A stretch of DNA of 64,000 nt from FEN-1191 sp964528845 (GTDB lineage Bacteria; Pseudomonadota; Gammaproteobacteria; Steroidobacterales; Steroidobacteraceae), in assembly GCA_964528845.1 (NCBI GenBank), contig CAZGVE010000011.1, positions 23,964 through 87,963 on the forward strand, written 5' to 3'. The position numbers and the translations under genes are program-made. How positions within the stretch are numbered: position 1 is the stretch's first letter; every line of letters begins with the position of its first letter. The notes beneath the pieces were generated by a model. That model was not told the DNA's origin. It saw only the letters and a program-made list of their open reading frames with translations, and did not search any database. Below are positions 50,453 through 59,528 of the stretch, one piece after another.

Positions 50453-50529
50453 CTACTTCAGAGGTGCGACCACTTCAAGCAGGTGCAACTACTTCCGGCG
50501 CGGAACTACTTCCGGTGCGCGGCTACTTC
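50453..50529. repeat. Imperfect tandem repeat, about 17-19 bp, five copies
   Basis: CYACTTC recurs at 50453, 50470, 50489, 50506 and 50523 with related spacers. The array lies upstream of the SYLF gene and its last unit holds the final codons of the metallo-beta-lactamase-fold gene. Confidence 0.7.
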
Positions 50530-51524
50530 AACTGGCCGTCGGCCTGCAGGTAAACACGGCGCAGCCCGTCGGGCAGGTTGTAGGCCGCCCGGGTCCAGTA
50601 GGCGTACTGCCCGAGTGCGGCGACCCGCTCCGCGCTCTCGACCGGCACGTGCGCGTCATGCAGCCGCTGACCTTCGGACACCAGCCGCTCGAGGCACAGC
50701 CTGAAGTTGACCAGCTCTTCATTGAGCACCGCGCGGCTGTCGATGAAGCCATGCGCGGGAAGGTAGATCCACGCCTGCATCGCCTCGGCGGCGCGCAGCG
50801 TCGCGACCCATTCCGTCGGATAGCCACTGTAGGTGGAGGGAAACAGCCGGTTGAAGTACGCCTCGCTCATCCACAGGATCTTCTGCGCCGGCAGGTAGAC
50901 CTCGAGATCGCCGCCCGTGTGGGCGCGGCCGAGATTGAGGATCTGGATCTCGGTACCCCCCACGTGGAGCACGGTCTTTGGCTGCGCGACTTCCTGGTAT
51001 TGGAGCGGCCTGCTGGTCGTGCGCTGGTCGAGCTTGGCCTTCGACGCAGTGCTGGCCAGGAACACGGTATCCGCCGGAAATGCCGCGTTGCCGCCGGTGT
51101 GATCGCCGTGATCGGCGCCGACGACGAAGTACCGGATGGGCTGGGACGTAAGGCGCGCGACATCCGCGACCAGACGCCGGACCAGCTCCTCGTTCTCGAG
51201 CCCGTCCGCGATCAGTACGCCGTCGCTGGTGACGACGATCAGGCAGTTGGTCGTGAACACCGGTTCGATGTTGGTCTGGTGCTGCAGCGATTCGTAGACA
51301 TACACGTTGTCGGCGATCTTCGTGATGCGCGGAAAATCCTGTTCGGTGTAGCCCCGCACGGTCACGTCGGCGGTGCGCACGACATGGGTCGAGGTCGGCA
51401 GGGACCGGATTCGCGTGGTCGCGGCGGGTTGCGGCGCCTGCGCCGCGGTCACCGCTCCGGCCGCTGCAAACGCCCACGCGCCCACGGCAATGGCGCACAG
51501 TGTGCGCATGATCTCGCGTGTCAT
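50523..51524 (-). CDS. Exported metallo-beta-lactamase-fold protein with altered zinc motif
   Basis: A 333-residue protein with a signal peptide (TLCAIAVGAWAFAAAGAVTAAQA). MBL-fold marks: NCLIVVTSDGVLIADG, GADHGDHTGGN, NLGRAHTGGDLEVYLP and WIYLPAHGFID. In the usual HxHxDH motif the first His is replaced by Ala (ADHGDH), so one ligand of the first zinc site is missing while the Asp-His part and later His residues remain. It may bind one metal or none in that site. Divergent from the glycoside hydrolase operon. Confidence 0.82.
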   Translation of the reverse strand: MTREIMRTLCAIAVGAWAFAAAGAVTAAQAPQPAATTRIRSLPTSTHVVRTADVTVRGYTEQDFPRITKIADNVYVYESLQHQTNIEPVFTTNCLIVVTSDGVLIADGLENEELVRRLVADVARLTSQPIRYFVVGADHGDHTGGNAAFPADTVFLASTASKAKLDQRTTSRPLQYQEVAQPKTVLHVGGTEIQILNLGRAHTGGDLEVYLPAQKILWMSEAYFNRLFPSTYSGYPTEWVATLRAAEAMQAWIYLPAHGFIDSRAVLNEELVNFRLCLERLVSEGQRLHDAHVPVESAERVAALGQYAYWTRAAYNLPDGLRRVYLQADGQLK

Positions 51525-51667
51525 ACTTTCTCCCGCCAGAGTCCTTTATCCTGACACGACACTCTAAGCCAACTACTTTCGCTCCGTTCGCGAATTTCGA
51601 TGTAACCGAAGCATCACCGGCAACGAACATGTACGCAGCGAAGACTCCCCGAGGAAGGAGAACCAGA

Positions 51668-53713
51668 GTGAAGCCGACCGAGACGGTGCGCGACAGTTCG
51701 GCGCCGACGCTGCTCGGGCGGCATATTGCGGGCTCGTGGGAAGCGGCCAGCGGCCGCGAATGGCTGGTTGCCAATGGCCTGGGCGGCTTTGCGTGCGGAA
51801 CGGTAAGTGGTGCCAATACGCGTCGCTATCACGGGCTGCTGATCGCGAGCTTCGCGCCGCCGGTCGAGCGCGTATTGCTGCTGGCCGGCCTGATGGTGAG
51901 CGTGCGCTACCAGGATCTGCGCTACGAGCTTGCAGCGAGCGAATACGCCGACGGTACGGTGGCGCCCCGGGGTTTCGTGCACATCGAATCCTTCCGATTG
52001 ATCGACGGCGTCCCGACCTGGCACTACGCCCTGGCCGATGCACTGCTCGAGCAGCAGGTGTTCATGGAGCCCGGTACCAATACGAGCTTTGTCGGCTTCC
52101 GGCTGCTGCGTGCCGCGGCACCGGCCCGGCTCGCGCTGCGGCCGCTGTGCGCGTGGCGCGACTATCACAGCCAGCATCGCGGCATCGAGCCGTGGCGGGT
52201 CGAGTCGGGAGCTGGCAGTTGTACGCTGCGGCCGGAGTGGAACCAGACCGGACGCGTGCTGCACCTGGCGCTCGATCAGGGCCGCTTCGAGGAACACCAG
52301 GACTGGTATTGGCGGTGCCGCCATCGCGAAGAGGCCGACCGCGGCCTGGATGAGCTCGAGGACCTGTTCACGCCCGGCGAGTTCACCGCCGAGCTCCCGG
52401 TCCGTGGTCCGATATTCTTCAGCGCGACCAGCGAAGCACGCCCGGCGAGCCCCGGCGCTGAGGTGCTGGGGCTGGTAGTCCGCGAGGCGCGGACGCTGGC
52501 AGCCGCGCTACCGGCCTCGGCCCCGGCCTGGGTCTGCCAGCTGGCGACTGCCGCGGGTCAGTTCATCGTCCGGCGCGGTGGCACCGCCGGCGTCGGTGGC
52601 GGCGACGCCAGCGAGGACGGAATGAGCATCATCGCCGGTTATCCGTGGTTCGCCGATTGGGGCCGCGACACGATGATCGCGCTGCCGGGACTCGCGAGCG
52701 CGCTGGGCCGGCATGCAATCGCAGCGCGGATACTTCGGACCTACGCGCGCTACGTGGATCGAGGCATGCTGCCCAACCGCTTCCCGGACGGCGGGGAAGC
52801 GCCGGAATACAACACGGCGGACGCGACGCTGTGGTACTTCCATGCGCTGGACTGCCACGTCACGGCGTCCGGGGACCAGGCCCTTGCTATCGAGCTGCTG
52901 CCGGTGTTGCGGTCGATCATCGAATGCCACGTGCAGGGGACGCGCCACGGCATTCGCGTCGATCCGCGTGATGGCCTGCTCGCGGCCGGCGAGGCCGGCG
53001 TCCAGCTGACGTGGATGGACGCCAAGGTCGGCGCGCGGGTGGTGACACCCCGGATCGGCAAGGCGGTCGAGCTCAATGCGCTGTGGCTCAATGCGCTGCA
53101 CGTGGGCGCAAAGTTTGCCGCGCACTCGGGCGATGCGGTCGCCGAGCGCTATTGCAAGGAATTGCTCCGGCATGCCAGCGCCGGCTTCGCGCGCTTCTGG
53201 AATGCCGAGCGCGGCTGCCTGTACGATGTCATCGACGTCGAGGCTGGCGATGCGCGCGATCCGAGCATCAGACCAAACCAGCTGTTCGCGCTCTCGCTGC
53301 CGTATTGTGCGCTCGAGCCGCTGCAGTCCAGCGCCGTGCTCGAGACCTGTGCACGCGAGCTGCTGACGAGTCATGGACTGCGCAGCCTCGCGGCGTCCGA
53401 GCCGGCCTATGTCGGGCGCTACGCCGGCGATGGCAGCACGCGGGACGGCGCCTACCACCAGGGTACCGTCTGGAGCTGGCTGCTCGGACCGTTCGCGCTC
53501 GCGCACTACCGCGTACATGGCGACGCGCGCCTGGCGCTGTCCTTCCTGGAGCCGATCGCTGCGCACCTGCGCGACGCCTGCGTCGGTTCGATCAGCGAGA
53601 TCTTCGATGGCGATGCGCCGCACGCCGCACGCGGCTGCTTCGCGCAGGCCTGGAGCGTGGGCGAGGCGCTGCGCGCCTGGGTGGTTCTGGAGCGGAGCGC
53701 GAAGCAACGATGA
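51668..53713 (+). CDS. Amylo-alpha-1,6-glucosidase (glycogen debranching, GH133-like)
   Basis: A 681-residue protein: N-terminal debranching domain (EWLVANGLGGFACGTVSGANTRRYHGLLIA, about residues 25-60) and a C-terminal (alpha/alpha)6 catalytic domain (about 290-670) with SIIAGYPWFADWGRDTMIALPGL, NRFPDGGEAPEYNTADATLWYFHAL and DGAYHQGTVWSWLLGP. It cleaves alpha-1,6 branches in glycogen-type glucans; no signal peptide. GTG at 51668 is chosen because AAGGAG lies 7 bases upstream; an in-frame ATG further up would add 50 unlike residues. First gene of the operon and overlapping the next by 4 bases. Confidence 0.88.
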   Translation: MKPTETVRDSSAPTLLGRHIAGSWEAASGREWLVANGLGGFACGTVSGANTRRYHGLLIASFAPPVERVLLLAGLMVSVRYQDLRYELAASEYADGTVAPRGFVHIESFRLIDGVPTWHYALADALLEQQVFMEPGTNTSFVGFRLLRAAAPARLALRPLCAWRDYHSQHRGIEPWRVESGAGSCTLRPEWNQTGRVLHLALDQGRFEEHQDWYWRCRHREEADRGLDELEDLFTPGEFTAELPVRGPIFFSATSEARPASPGAEVLGLVVREARTLAAALPASAPAWVCQLATAAGQFIVRRGGTAGVGGGDASEDGMSIIAGYPWFADWGRDTMIALPGLASALGRHAIAARILRTYARYVDRGMLPNRFPDGGEAPEYNTADATLWYFHALDCHVTASGDQALAIELLPVLRSIIECHVQGTRHGIRVDPRDGLLAAGEAGVQLTWMDAKVGARVVTPRIGKAVELNALWLNALHVGAKFAAHSGDAVAERYCKELLRHASAGFARFWNAERGCLYDVIDVEAGDARDPSIRPNQLFALSLPYCALEPLQSSAVLETCARELLTSHGLRSLAASEPAYVGRYAGDGSTRDGAYHQGTVWSWLLGPFALAHYRVHGDARLALSFLEPIAAHLRDACVGSISEIFDGDAPHAARGCFAQAWSVGEALRAWVVLERSAKQR

Positions 53714-56388
53714 ATGCGGAACAGCAGCGGCTGCAGGAAGACATGGCGAGCGCGGCGCTAGCCGCCTCGGTCCAGGGCGCCGGGGCTGGAGCTCCGGCCG
53801 GCGCCTGGAAGTACTGGGGTCCGTATCTTAGCGAGCGGCAGTGGGGCACGGTCCGGGAGGACTACAGCGCACATGGCAATGCGTGGGAGTACTTCCCGCA
53901 TGAGCACGCGCGCAGCCGCGCGTACCGCTGGGGCGAAGATGGAATCGCCGGCGTTTCCGATGTGCAGCAGCGCCTGTGCCTGTCGCTGGCGCTGTGGAAC
54001 GAGCGCGATCCTATACTCAAGGAGCGCCTGTTCGGGCTGACCAACACCCAGGGCAACCATGGCGAGGACGTCAAGGAGCAGTACTTCTACCTCGACGCGA
54101 CGCCTTCGCATTCCTACCTGAAGATGCTCTACAAGTACCCGCAGCGTGCGTTTCCATACGGCGAGTTGGTCGAGGAGAACGCGCGGCGCGGAGCGCAGCA
54201 GCCCGAGTACGAACTCATCGACACCGGGGTGTTCGACGACGACCGCTACTTCGACGTGTTTGTCGAGTATGCGCAGGTGGAGCCGGGCGAGCTGCTGATG
54301 CGCGTGACCGCGCACAATCGCGGCCCTGAAGCCGCGCCGCTGCACATCATCCCGCAGCTGCTGTTCCGCAATACCTGGACCTGGAAGCCGGGCTCGCGGC
54401 GGCCCGTGATACGCGAGCAGATGCCGGGAGTGCTGCGCGCCGACCACTCGGCGATGCAGCTGCACTTCCTGTACAGCGAGGACGGAGCGCAGGCGCTGTT
54501 CACCGAGAACGAGACCAACGGCCCACGGCTGTGGCAGAGCGCGGGGCAGGGCTACTTCAAGGACGGGTTCCACGACTGCATCGTCGACGGGAACGTCGCC
54601 GCCGTGAACCCGGACCGCTTCGGCACCAAGGCCGGGCTGTGGCACCGCCTGGTTATACCCGCGGGCGGTGAGGCCCAGGTGCGCCTGCGCCTGACGCGTC
54701 GCATCCTGCCAGGCGCGTTCATCGACTTCGACGCGCTGCTGGAGGCGCGGCGCGGCGACGCCGAGGTGTTCTATGAGGAACTGCAGCGCGATGTCGGCTC
54801 GATGGACGAGCGCCGGGTCCAGCGCCAGGCGTTCGCGGGACTGATCTGGAGCAAGCAGTATTACCACCTGGACGTGCCGCAGTGGCTGGACGGCGATCCG
54901 GGCCATCCGCCGCCGCCCGCGGGGCGCAGTCGCGGTCGCAACGCCGAGTGGCGGCACCTGAACAATGCCGACATCGTGTCGATGCCGGACAAATGGGAGT
55001 ATCCGTGGTACGCGGCGTGGGACCTGGCGTTCCACTGCATCCCGTTCGCGCTGATCGACGCGGAGTTCGCCAAACAGCAGCTGGTGCTGCTCACGCGCGA
55101 GTGGTACACGCACCCGAACGGGCAGATACCGGCCTATGAGTGGGCGTTCGGCGACGTCAATCCGCCGGTGCACGCCTGGGCGGCCTGGCGCGTGTTCCAG
55201 ATCGACCGCAAGCAGAGCGGCGGCGCGGGGGACCTCGCGTTCCTGGAACGGGTGTTCCACAAGCTGATGCTGAATTTCACCTGGTGGGTGAATCGCAAGG
55301 ACACCGAAGGCCGCAACATCTTCCAGGGCGGATTCCTCGGGCTGGACAACATCGGCGTATTCGACCGCAGTGCGACGCTGCCGACCGGCGGTCACATCGA
55401 TCAATCCGATGGCACCAGCTGGATGGCGATGTATGCGCTGAACCTCATGCGCATCGCGCTCGAACTCGCCCAGCACAATCACGTCTACGAGGACATCGCC
55501 ACCAAATTCTTCGAGCACTTCCTGCACATCGCGGAGGCGATGAGCACGATGTACAACGAGGGCGTGGGATTGTGGGACGAGGCGGATGGATTCTTCTACG
55601 ACGTGCTGCACCTGCCCAACGGCGAGCAGGTGCGTCTCAAGGTCCGCTCGATGGTCGGGCTGATCCCGCTGTTCGCGGTCGACACGCTCGAGCCGGAGCT
55701 GCTCGAGAAGGTGCCGGAATTCACGCGCCGGCTCGAGTGGTTCCTGCGCTACCGGCCGGAACTCGCGCGCCTGGTCTCGCACTGGGACGAGCCGGGACGC
55801 GGCCAGCGACGGCTGCTCTCGCTGCTGCGCGGCCACCGCATGAAGATGCTGCTCAAGCGCATGCTCGATGAGTCGGAATTCCTGTCCGACTACGGAGTGC
55901 GGGCGCTGTCGCGTGCGCACCTCACGGAGCCGTACGTGTTCCACGTCCAAGGCATGGACCTGTCGGTGCGCTACACCCCGGCGGAGTCCGACTCGGGGCT
56001 GTTCGGCGGCAATTCCAACTGGCGCGGTCCGATCTGGTTCCCGGTCAACTACCTGCTGATCGAATCGCTGCAGAAGTTTCACCACTACTACGGCGATGAC
56101 TTCAAGGTGGAATGCCCGACCGGTTCGGGCCAGTTCCTGACCATCGAGCAGGTCGCCGAGGAACTCGCGCGCCGCCTGTCCAGGATCTTCCTGAACGATG
56201 CCGATGGCCGGCGCCCGGTCTACGGGAATTCGCCGCGGGCGCAGCGCGACCCGCACTTCCGGGACTACCTGCTGTTCTATGAATACTTTCACGGCGACAG
56301 CGGACGCGGGGTCGGTGCCTCACACCAGACCGGCTGGACGGCGCTGGTCGCGAAATTGCTGATGCCACGCCGACACGAGTCCGGCTGA
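53710..56388 (+). CDS. MGH1/GH63-like glycoside hydrolase (glucosidase)
   Basis: An 892-residue cytoplasmic protein. The C-terminal half is an MGH1-like (GH63 clan) (alpha/alpha)6 domain: SMPDKWEYPWYAAWDLAFHC, IPAYEWAFGDVNPPVHAWAAWRVF, GGHIDQSDGTSWMAMYALNLM and GLFGGNSNWRGPIWFPVNYLLIE, the last holding conserved acidic and aromatic sugar-site residues. The N-terminal half (about 35-380) is a beta-rich domain that starts WKYWGPYLSERQWGTVREDYS. Substrate likely an alpha-glucoside; exact bond unknown. Coupled to the debranching enzyme gene. Confidence 0.85.
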   Translation: MNAEQQRLQEDMASAALAASVQGAGAGAPAGAWKYWGPYLSERQWGTVREDYSAHGNAWEYFPHEHARSRAYRWGEDGIAGVSDVQQRLCLSLALWNERDPILKERLFGLTNTQGNHGEDVKEQYFYLDATPSHSYLKMLYKYPQRAFPYGELVEENARRGAQQPEYELIDTGVFDDDRYFDVFVEYAQVEPGELLMRVTAHNRGPEAAPLHIIPQLLFRNTWTWKPGSRRPVIREQMPGVLRADHSAMQLHFLYSEDGAQALFTENETNGPRLWQSAGQGYFKDGFHDCIVDGNVAAVNPDRFGTKAGLWHRLVIPAGGEAQVRLRLTRRILPGAFIDFDALLEARRGDAEVFYEELQRDVGSMDERRVQRQAFAGLIWSKQYYHLDVPQWLDGDPGHPPPPAGRSRGRNAEWRHLNNADIVSMPDKWEYPWYAAWDLAFHCIPFALIDAEFAKQQLVLLTREWYTHPNGQIPAYEWAFGDVNPPVHAWAAWRVFQIDRKQSGGAGDLAFLERVFHKLMLNFTWWVNRKDTEGRNIFQGGFLGLDNIGVFDRSATLPTGGHIDQSDGTSWMAMYALNLMRIALELAQHNHVYEDIATKFFEHFLHIAEAMSTMYNEGVGLWDEADGFFYDVLHLPNGEQVRLKVRSMVGLIPLFAVDTLEPELLEKVPEFTRRLEWFLRYRPELARLVSHWDEPGRGQRRLLSLLRGHRMKMLLKRMLDESEFLSDYGVRALSRAHLTEPYVFHVQGMDLSVRYTPAESDSGLFGGNSNWRGPIWFPVNYLLIESLQKFHHYYGDDFKVECPTGSGQFLTIEQVAEELARRLSRIFLNDADGRRPVYGNSPRAQRDPHFRDYLLFYEYFHGDSGRGVGASHQTGWTALVAKLLMPRRHESG

Positions 56389-56418
56389 TACGAGCGAGCA
56401 CCCGCGAGGAGACCGACG

Positions 56419-57279
56419 ATGCAGGCAAGTGATCCGTCCAGTTATCTGCCCAGGCCCGTGATGCCGAAGTGCCCCCCGCAGCCGTGGCTTGCCGGGCAGA
56501 CCGCGCTGGTCACCGGCGCCAGTTCCGGTATCGGGCGCGCGATCGCGCTGGCGCTGGGTGCCTATGGCGCCAACGTGGTGGTCAACTACGTCTCGGGCGA
56601 GGACAAGGCGCGCGAAATCGTCGATGCACTGAACCAGGCCGGAGGGCGCGCGATCGCGCACCAGGCCGACGTCTCGAGCGAGAGCCAGGTGCAGGCGATG
56701 TACGCCCGGCTGCTCGCGGAGTTCGGCACGCTGGACATCCTGATCAACAACGCCGGGCTGCAGCAGGATGCCCCGATCGAGTCGCTGACGCTCGAGCAGT
56801 GGAATCGCGTGATCGGCGTGAACCTGACCGGTCAGTTCCTGTGTGCGCGTGCGGCGATCCGCGAGTTCCGGCGGCATGGGGTGCGCGCCGACGTGTCCTG
56901 CGCGGCCGGCAAGATCATCTGCATCAGCTCGGTGCACGACGTGATCCCGTGGGCCGGGCACGTCAACTACGCCGCCTCGAAGGGCGGCGTCATGCTGATG
57001 ATGAAGAGCATGGCGCAGGAAGTCGCACCCTATCGCATCAGGGTCAACAGCATCTCGCCGGGGGCAATCCGCACGCCGATCAATATGCAGGCCTGGGACA
57101 CTGAGGCCGCGTATGACGAGCTGCTGAAGCTGATCCCGTACAAGCGCATCGGCGAGCCGGAGGAGATCGGCCGCGTCGCCGCCTGGCTGGCCTCGGACTA
57201 CGCGGACTACATCACGGGCCAGACGATCTACGTCGATGGCGGGATGACGCTCTATCCCGGCTTCGAGACCGGCGGCTGA
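56419..57279 (+). CDS. Glucose 1-dehydrogenase-like short-chain dehydrogenase
   Basis: A 286-residue SDR: ALVTGASSGIGRAIALALGAYGANVVVNYVS (NAD(P) site, about residues 32-62), NNAGLQQDAP, ISSVHDVIPWAGHVNYAASKGG (Ser, Tyr, Lys catalytic set) and TGQTIYVDGGMTLYPGF. It resembles sugar dehydrogenases of the glucose 1-dehydrogenase type. GAGGAGA precedes the ATG, 30 bp after the hydrolase. Fits oxidation of glucose freed by the two hydrolases. Confidence 0.88.
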   Translation: MQASDPSSYLPRPVMPKCPPQPWLAGQTALVTGASSGIGRAIALALGAYGANVVVNYVSGEDKAREIVDALNQAGGRAIAHQADVSSESQVQAMYARLLAEFGTLDILINNAGLQQDAPIESLTLEQWNRVIGVNLTGQFLCARAAIREFRRHGVRADVSCAAGKIICISSVHDVIPWAGHVNYAASKGGVMLMMKSMAQEVAPYRIRVNSISPGAIRTPINMQAWDTEAAYDELLKLIPYKRIGEPEEIGRVAAWLASDYADYITGQTIYVDGGMTLYPGFETGG

Positions 57280-57291
57280 GGCGCACTGCAG

Positions 57292-58089
57292 ATGCCCCCC
57301 AGAATCTCCGCGCACGGAGCGCTGCGCTCGCACTGGCCCGAATATCTGATCGAGGCCTGGGCGCTTGGCACGTTCATGGTCGTGGCTGGCGCGGCGACGA
57401 CGCTCATTGATGCTCCCGGGCCACTGGCACGCGGTGCGGCCGTCGATCCCCGGCTGCCCCGCGCCGTGATCGGCCTGCTGATGGGTTTGACCGCGGTGGC
57501 ACTGATCTATTGTCCCTGGGGCCGGCGCTCAGGCGCGCATATGAACCCTGCGGTGACGCTGGCATTTTTCAGCCTCGGGCGCGTGGCGCCGTGGGACGCG
57601 CTGTTCTACGCGGTTGCGCAGTGCACCGGGGGACTGCTCGGCGTGCTGGCGGTCTGGACGGTCATGGGCGAAGCGTTCGCGCAGCCGCCGGTGCGGTTCA
57701 TCGCAACCCTGCCGGGCCCGGCGGGGGCAGGGGTCGCGTTTGTGGCGGAGCTGTCCCTGTCCTTGGTGCTGATGCTGAGCATTCTCGCGTTGATGGGGCA
57801 GCCGCGCCTCGCGCGCTATACGGGACTCGTGGCCGGCGCGCTGGTCGCGAGCTATGTCACGCTCGAAGCGCCACTCTCGGGCATGAGTATCAATCCGGCG
57901 CGGACACTCGCCTCGGCGCTGCCATCGGGGATCTGGACCTCGATCTGGATCTACCTGCTGGCGCCCTGCCTCGGCATGTGGCTCGCGACACGGCTGTATC
58001 TTGCGATCGGCGCGGCGCGTGCGGCCGGTTGCGCCAAGCTGCGCCATACGCCCGATCAGCCGTGCATCCACTGCGGGTACGCGCCATGA
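57292..58089 (+). CDS. Aquaporin/MIP-family channel
   Basis: A 265-residue membrane channel. Two NPA loops are present: GAHMNPAVTLAFFSLGRV and GMSINPARTLASALPS, with six helices around them. The selectivity type (water, glycerol or other small solute) is not clear from sequence. The C-terminus has CAKLRHTPDQPCIHCGY, with three Cys and two His, an unusual end that might bind a metal. Overlaps the GMC gene by 4 bases. Confidence 0.88.
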   Translation: MPPRISAHGALRSHWPEYLIEAWALGTFMVVAGAATTLIDAPGPLARGAAVDPRLPRAVIGLLMGLTAVALIYCPWGRRSGAHMNPAVTLAFFSLGRVAPWDALFYAVAQCTGGLLGVLAVWTVMGEAFAQPPVRFIATLPGPAGAGVAFVAELSLSLVLMLSILALMGQPRLARYTGLVAGALVASYVTLEAPLSGMSINPARTLASALPSGIWTSIWIYLLAPCLGMWLATRLYLAIGAARAAGCAKLRHTPDQPCIHCGYAP

Positions 58090-59528
58090 GCGGCTATGAC
58101 GCGATCGTGATCGGTTCGGGCGCCGGCGGCGCAGCCGCCGCGTACGCACTCGCCACGCGCGGCCGCCGCGTGCTGATCCTCGAGCGCGGCGAGCGCCTGC
58201 CGCGCGATGGCAGCACGCTTGAGGTTGACGCGGTCGTTACCCGCGGCCGGTTCCTCAGTTCAGAGATCTGGAGTGATGGCCGCGGCCGCAGGCTGCGGCC
58301 CGAAGAGCACTTCAATGTGGGCGGCAAGACCAAGTGGTACGGTGCCGCGCTGCTGCGATTCTCGCCACACGAGTTCGAACCCGAACCGGAGTATGGTGCG
58401 CGCGGCTGGCCGATCGGCTATATCGAGCTGGCGCCGTATTACGAGGAAGCCGAGCGGCTGCTCGGCGTGCGGCAATTCGAATGCGAGCCGGGCCTGGTGC
58501 GCATGCTCGCCCGACTCCGTTCGACCGCACCGGCTTGGCAGTCCACGCCGCTACCGCTGGCCCTCTCAGCCGGCATCCTCGCAGATCCGAACGAGGCCTC
58601 GCATTTCGACGGCTTTGCGAGCGTGGGCAACTTCAAGGGGGATGCGGAAGTGTCCCTCCTCGGCCACCTGGTAGGGTTGCACAATGTCGAGCTCCGCACC
58701 GGTGCCGAAGTGCAGGCGCTGTTGCCCGCCGAGGCGGGAGGTTCGCGCGTTGACGGGGTGCGCCTGGCCAGCGGTGAAACGCTGCGTGCACGCACGGTGC
58801 TGCTGGCGGCTGGGGCACTTCACTCCCCGCGGCTGCTGGCCGGCTATATCGCGGCCACCGGGCTGCAGCAACTGCCCGGCGCCGCGCTGGTCGGGCGCAA
58901 CCTCAAAATGCACCTGCTGACGGCGGTGGTCGTGCTCGCCGGCTCACGCCAGTCCGACCTGCTGCGCAAAACGATGCTGAGCGGGCATCCCAGCTTCCCG
59001 CATAGCACCGTACAGCCCCTCGGCTTCGGAGCCGATCTGATCGCCACGCTGGTACCGCGTCTCGTGCCGCGGCTGCTGGCTCGAGGCATAGGCGCTCGCG
59101 CGTATGGATTTTTCCTGCAGACCGAGGATGGCTCGCATCCTGACAACCGTGTCGTCCCGGGTAGCGGCATCAGGCCAGGCGGGCAGCGACCGGTGCTCGA
59201 CTATGACGCGGCGCGGCTGCCGGACGCACGGCGCGAGCATGCAGCCCTGGTCGGCGCGTTTCAGTTCGCGCTCCTTCGCGCGAGGTACCTGAGCTTTGCG
59301 CAGCGGATCGGAACGCAAGGCACTGCGCACGTCTGCGGAACGCTCATCGCCGGCGCGGATGCGCGCGACTCGGTCGTGGATGCCAAAGCGCGGGTCCACG
59401 GCATCGACGGATTGTACGTGGTCGACGGCAGCGTTCTACCGCGTTCGAGCAGGGTCAATCCCGCGCTGTCGATCTACGCGTGGGGATTGCGCGCTGGCTA
59501 CCTGCTCGCCGAGGAGCTGCAGCGGTGA
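58086..59528 (+). CDS. GMC-family FAD oxidoreductase
   Basis: A 480-residue flavoprotein: DAIVIGSGAGGAAAAYALATRGRRVLILERG (FAD site), NVGGKTKWYGAALLRF, FDGFASVGNFKGDAE and the GMC C-terminal block GTAHVCGTLIAGAD plus YVVDGSVLPRSSRVNPALSIYAWGLRAG. In this group the conserved His and Asn near the C-terminus act on alcohols or sugars. Acceptor is likely quinone or a partner; the DoxX-NDH-2 fusion is next door. Overlaps that gene by 4 bases. Confidence 0.88.
   Translation: MSGYDAIVIGSGAGGAAAAYALATRGRRVLILERGERLPRDGSTLEVDAVVTRGRFLSSEIWSDGRGRRLRPEEHFNVGGKTKWYGAALLRFSPHEFEPEPEYGARGWPIGYIELAPYYEEAERLLGVRQFECEPGLVRMLARLRSTAPAWQSTPLPLALSAGILADPNEASHFDGFASVGNFKGDAEVSLLGHLVGLHNVELRTGAEVQALLPAEAGGSRVDGVRLASGETLRARTVLLAAGALHSPRLLAGYIAATGLQQLPGAALVGRNLKMHLLTAVVVLAGSRQSDLLRKTMLSGHPSFPHSTVQPLGFGADLIATLVPRLVPRLLARGIGARAYGFFLQTEDGSHPDNRVVPGSGIRPGGQRPVLDYDAARLPDARREHAALVGAFQFALLRARYLSFAQRIGTQGTAHVCGTLIAGADARDSVVDAKARVHGIDGLYVVDGSVLPRSSRVNPALSIYAWGLRAGYLLAEELQR

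Noticed and set aside
53011..53709. Upstream extension of the MGH1/GH63-like hydrolase
   Set aside because: It lies in the wrong frame over the debranching enzyme gene; the ATG at 53710 overlapping the stop is the natural start.
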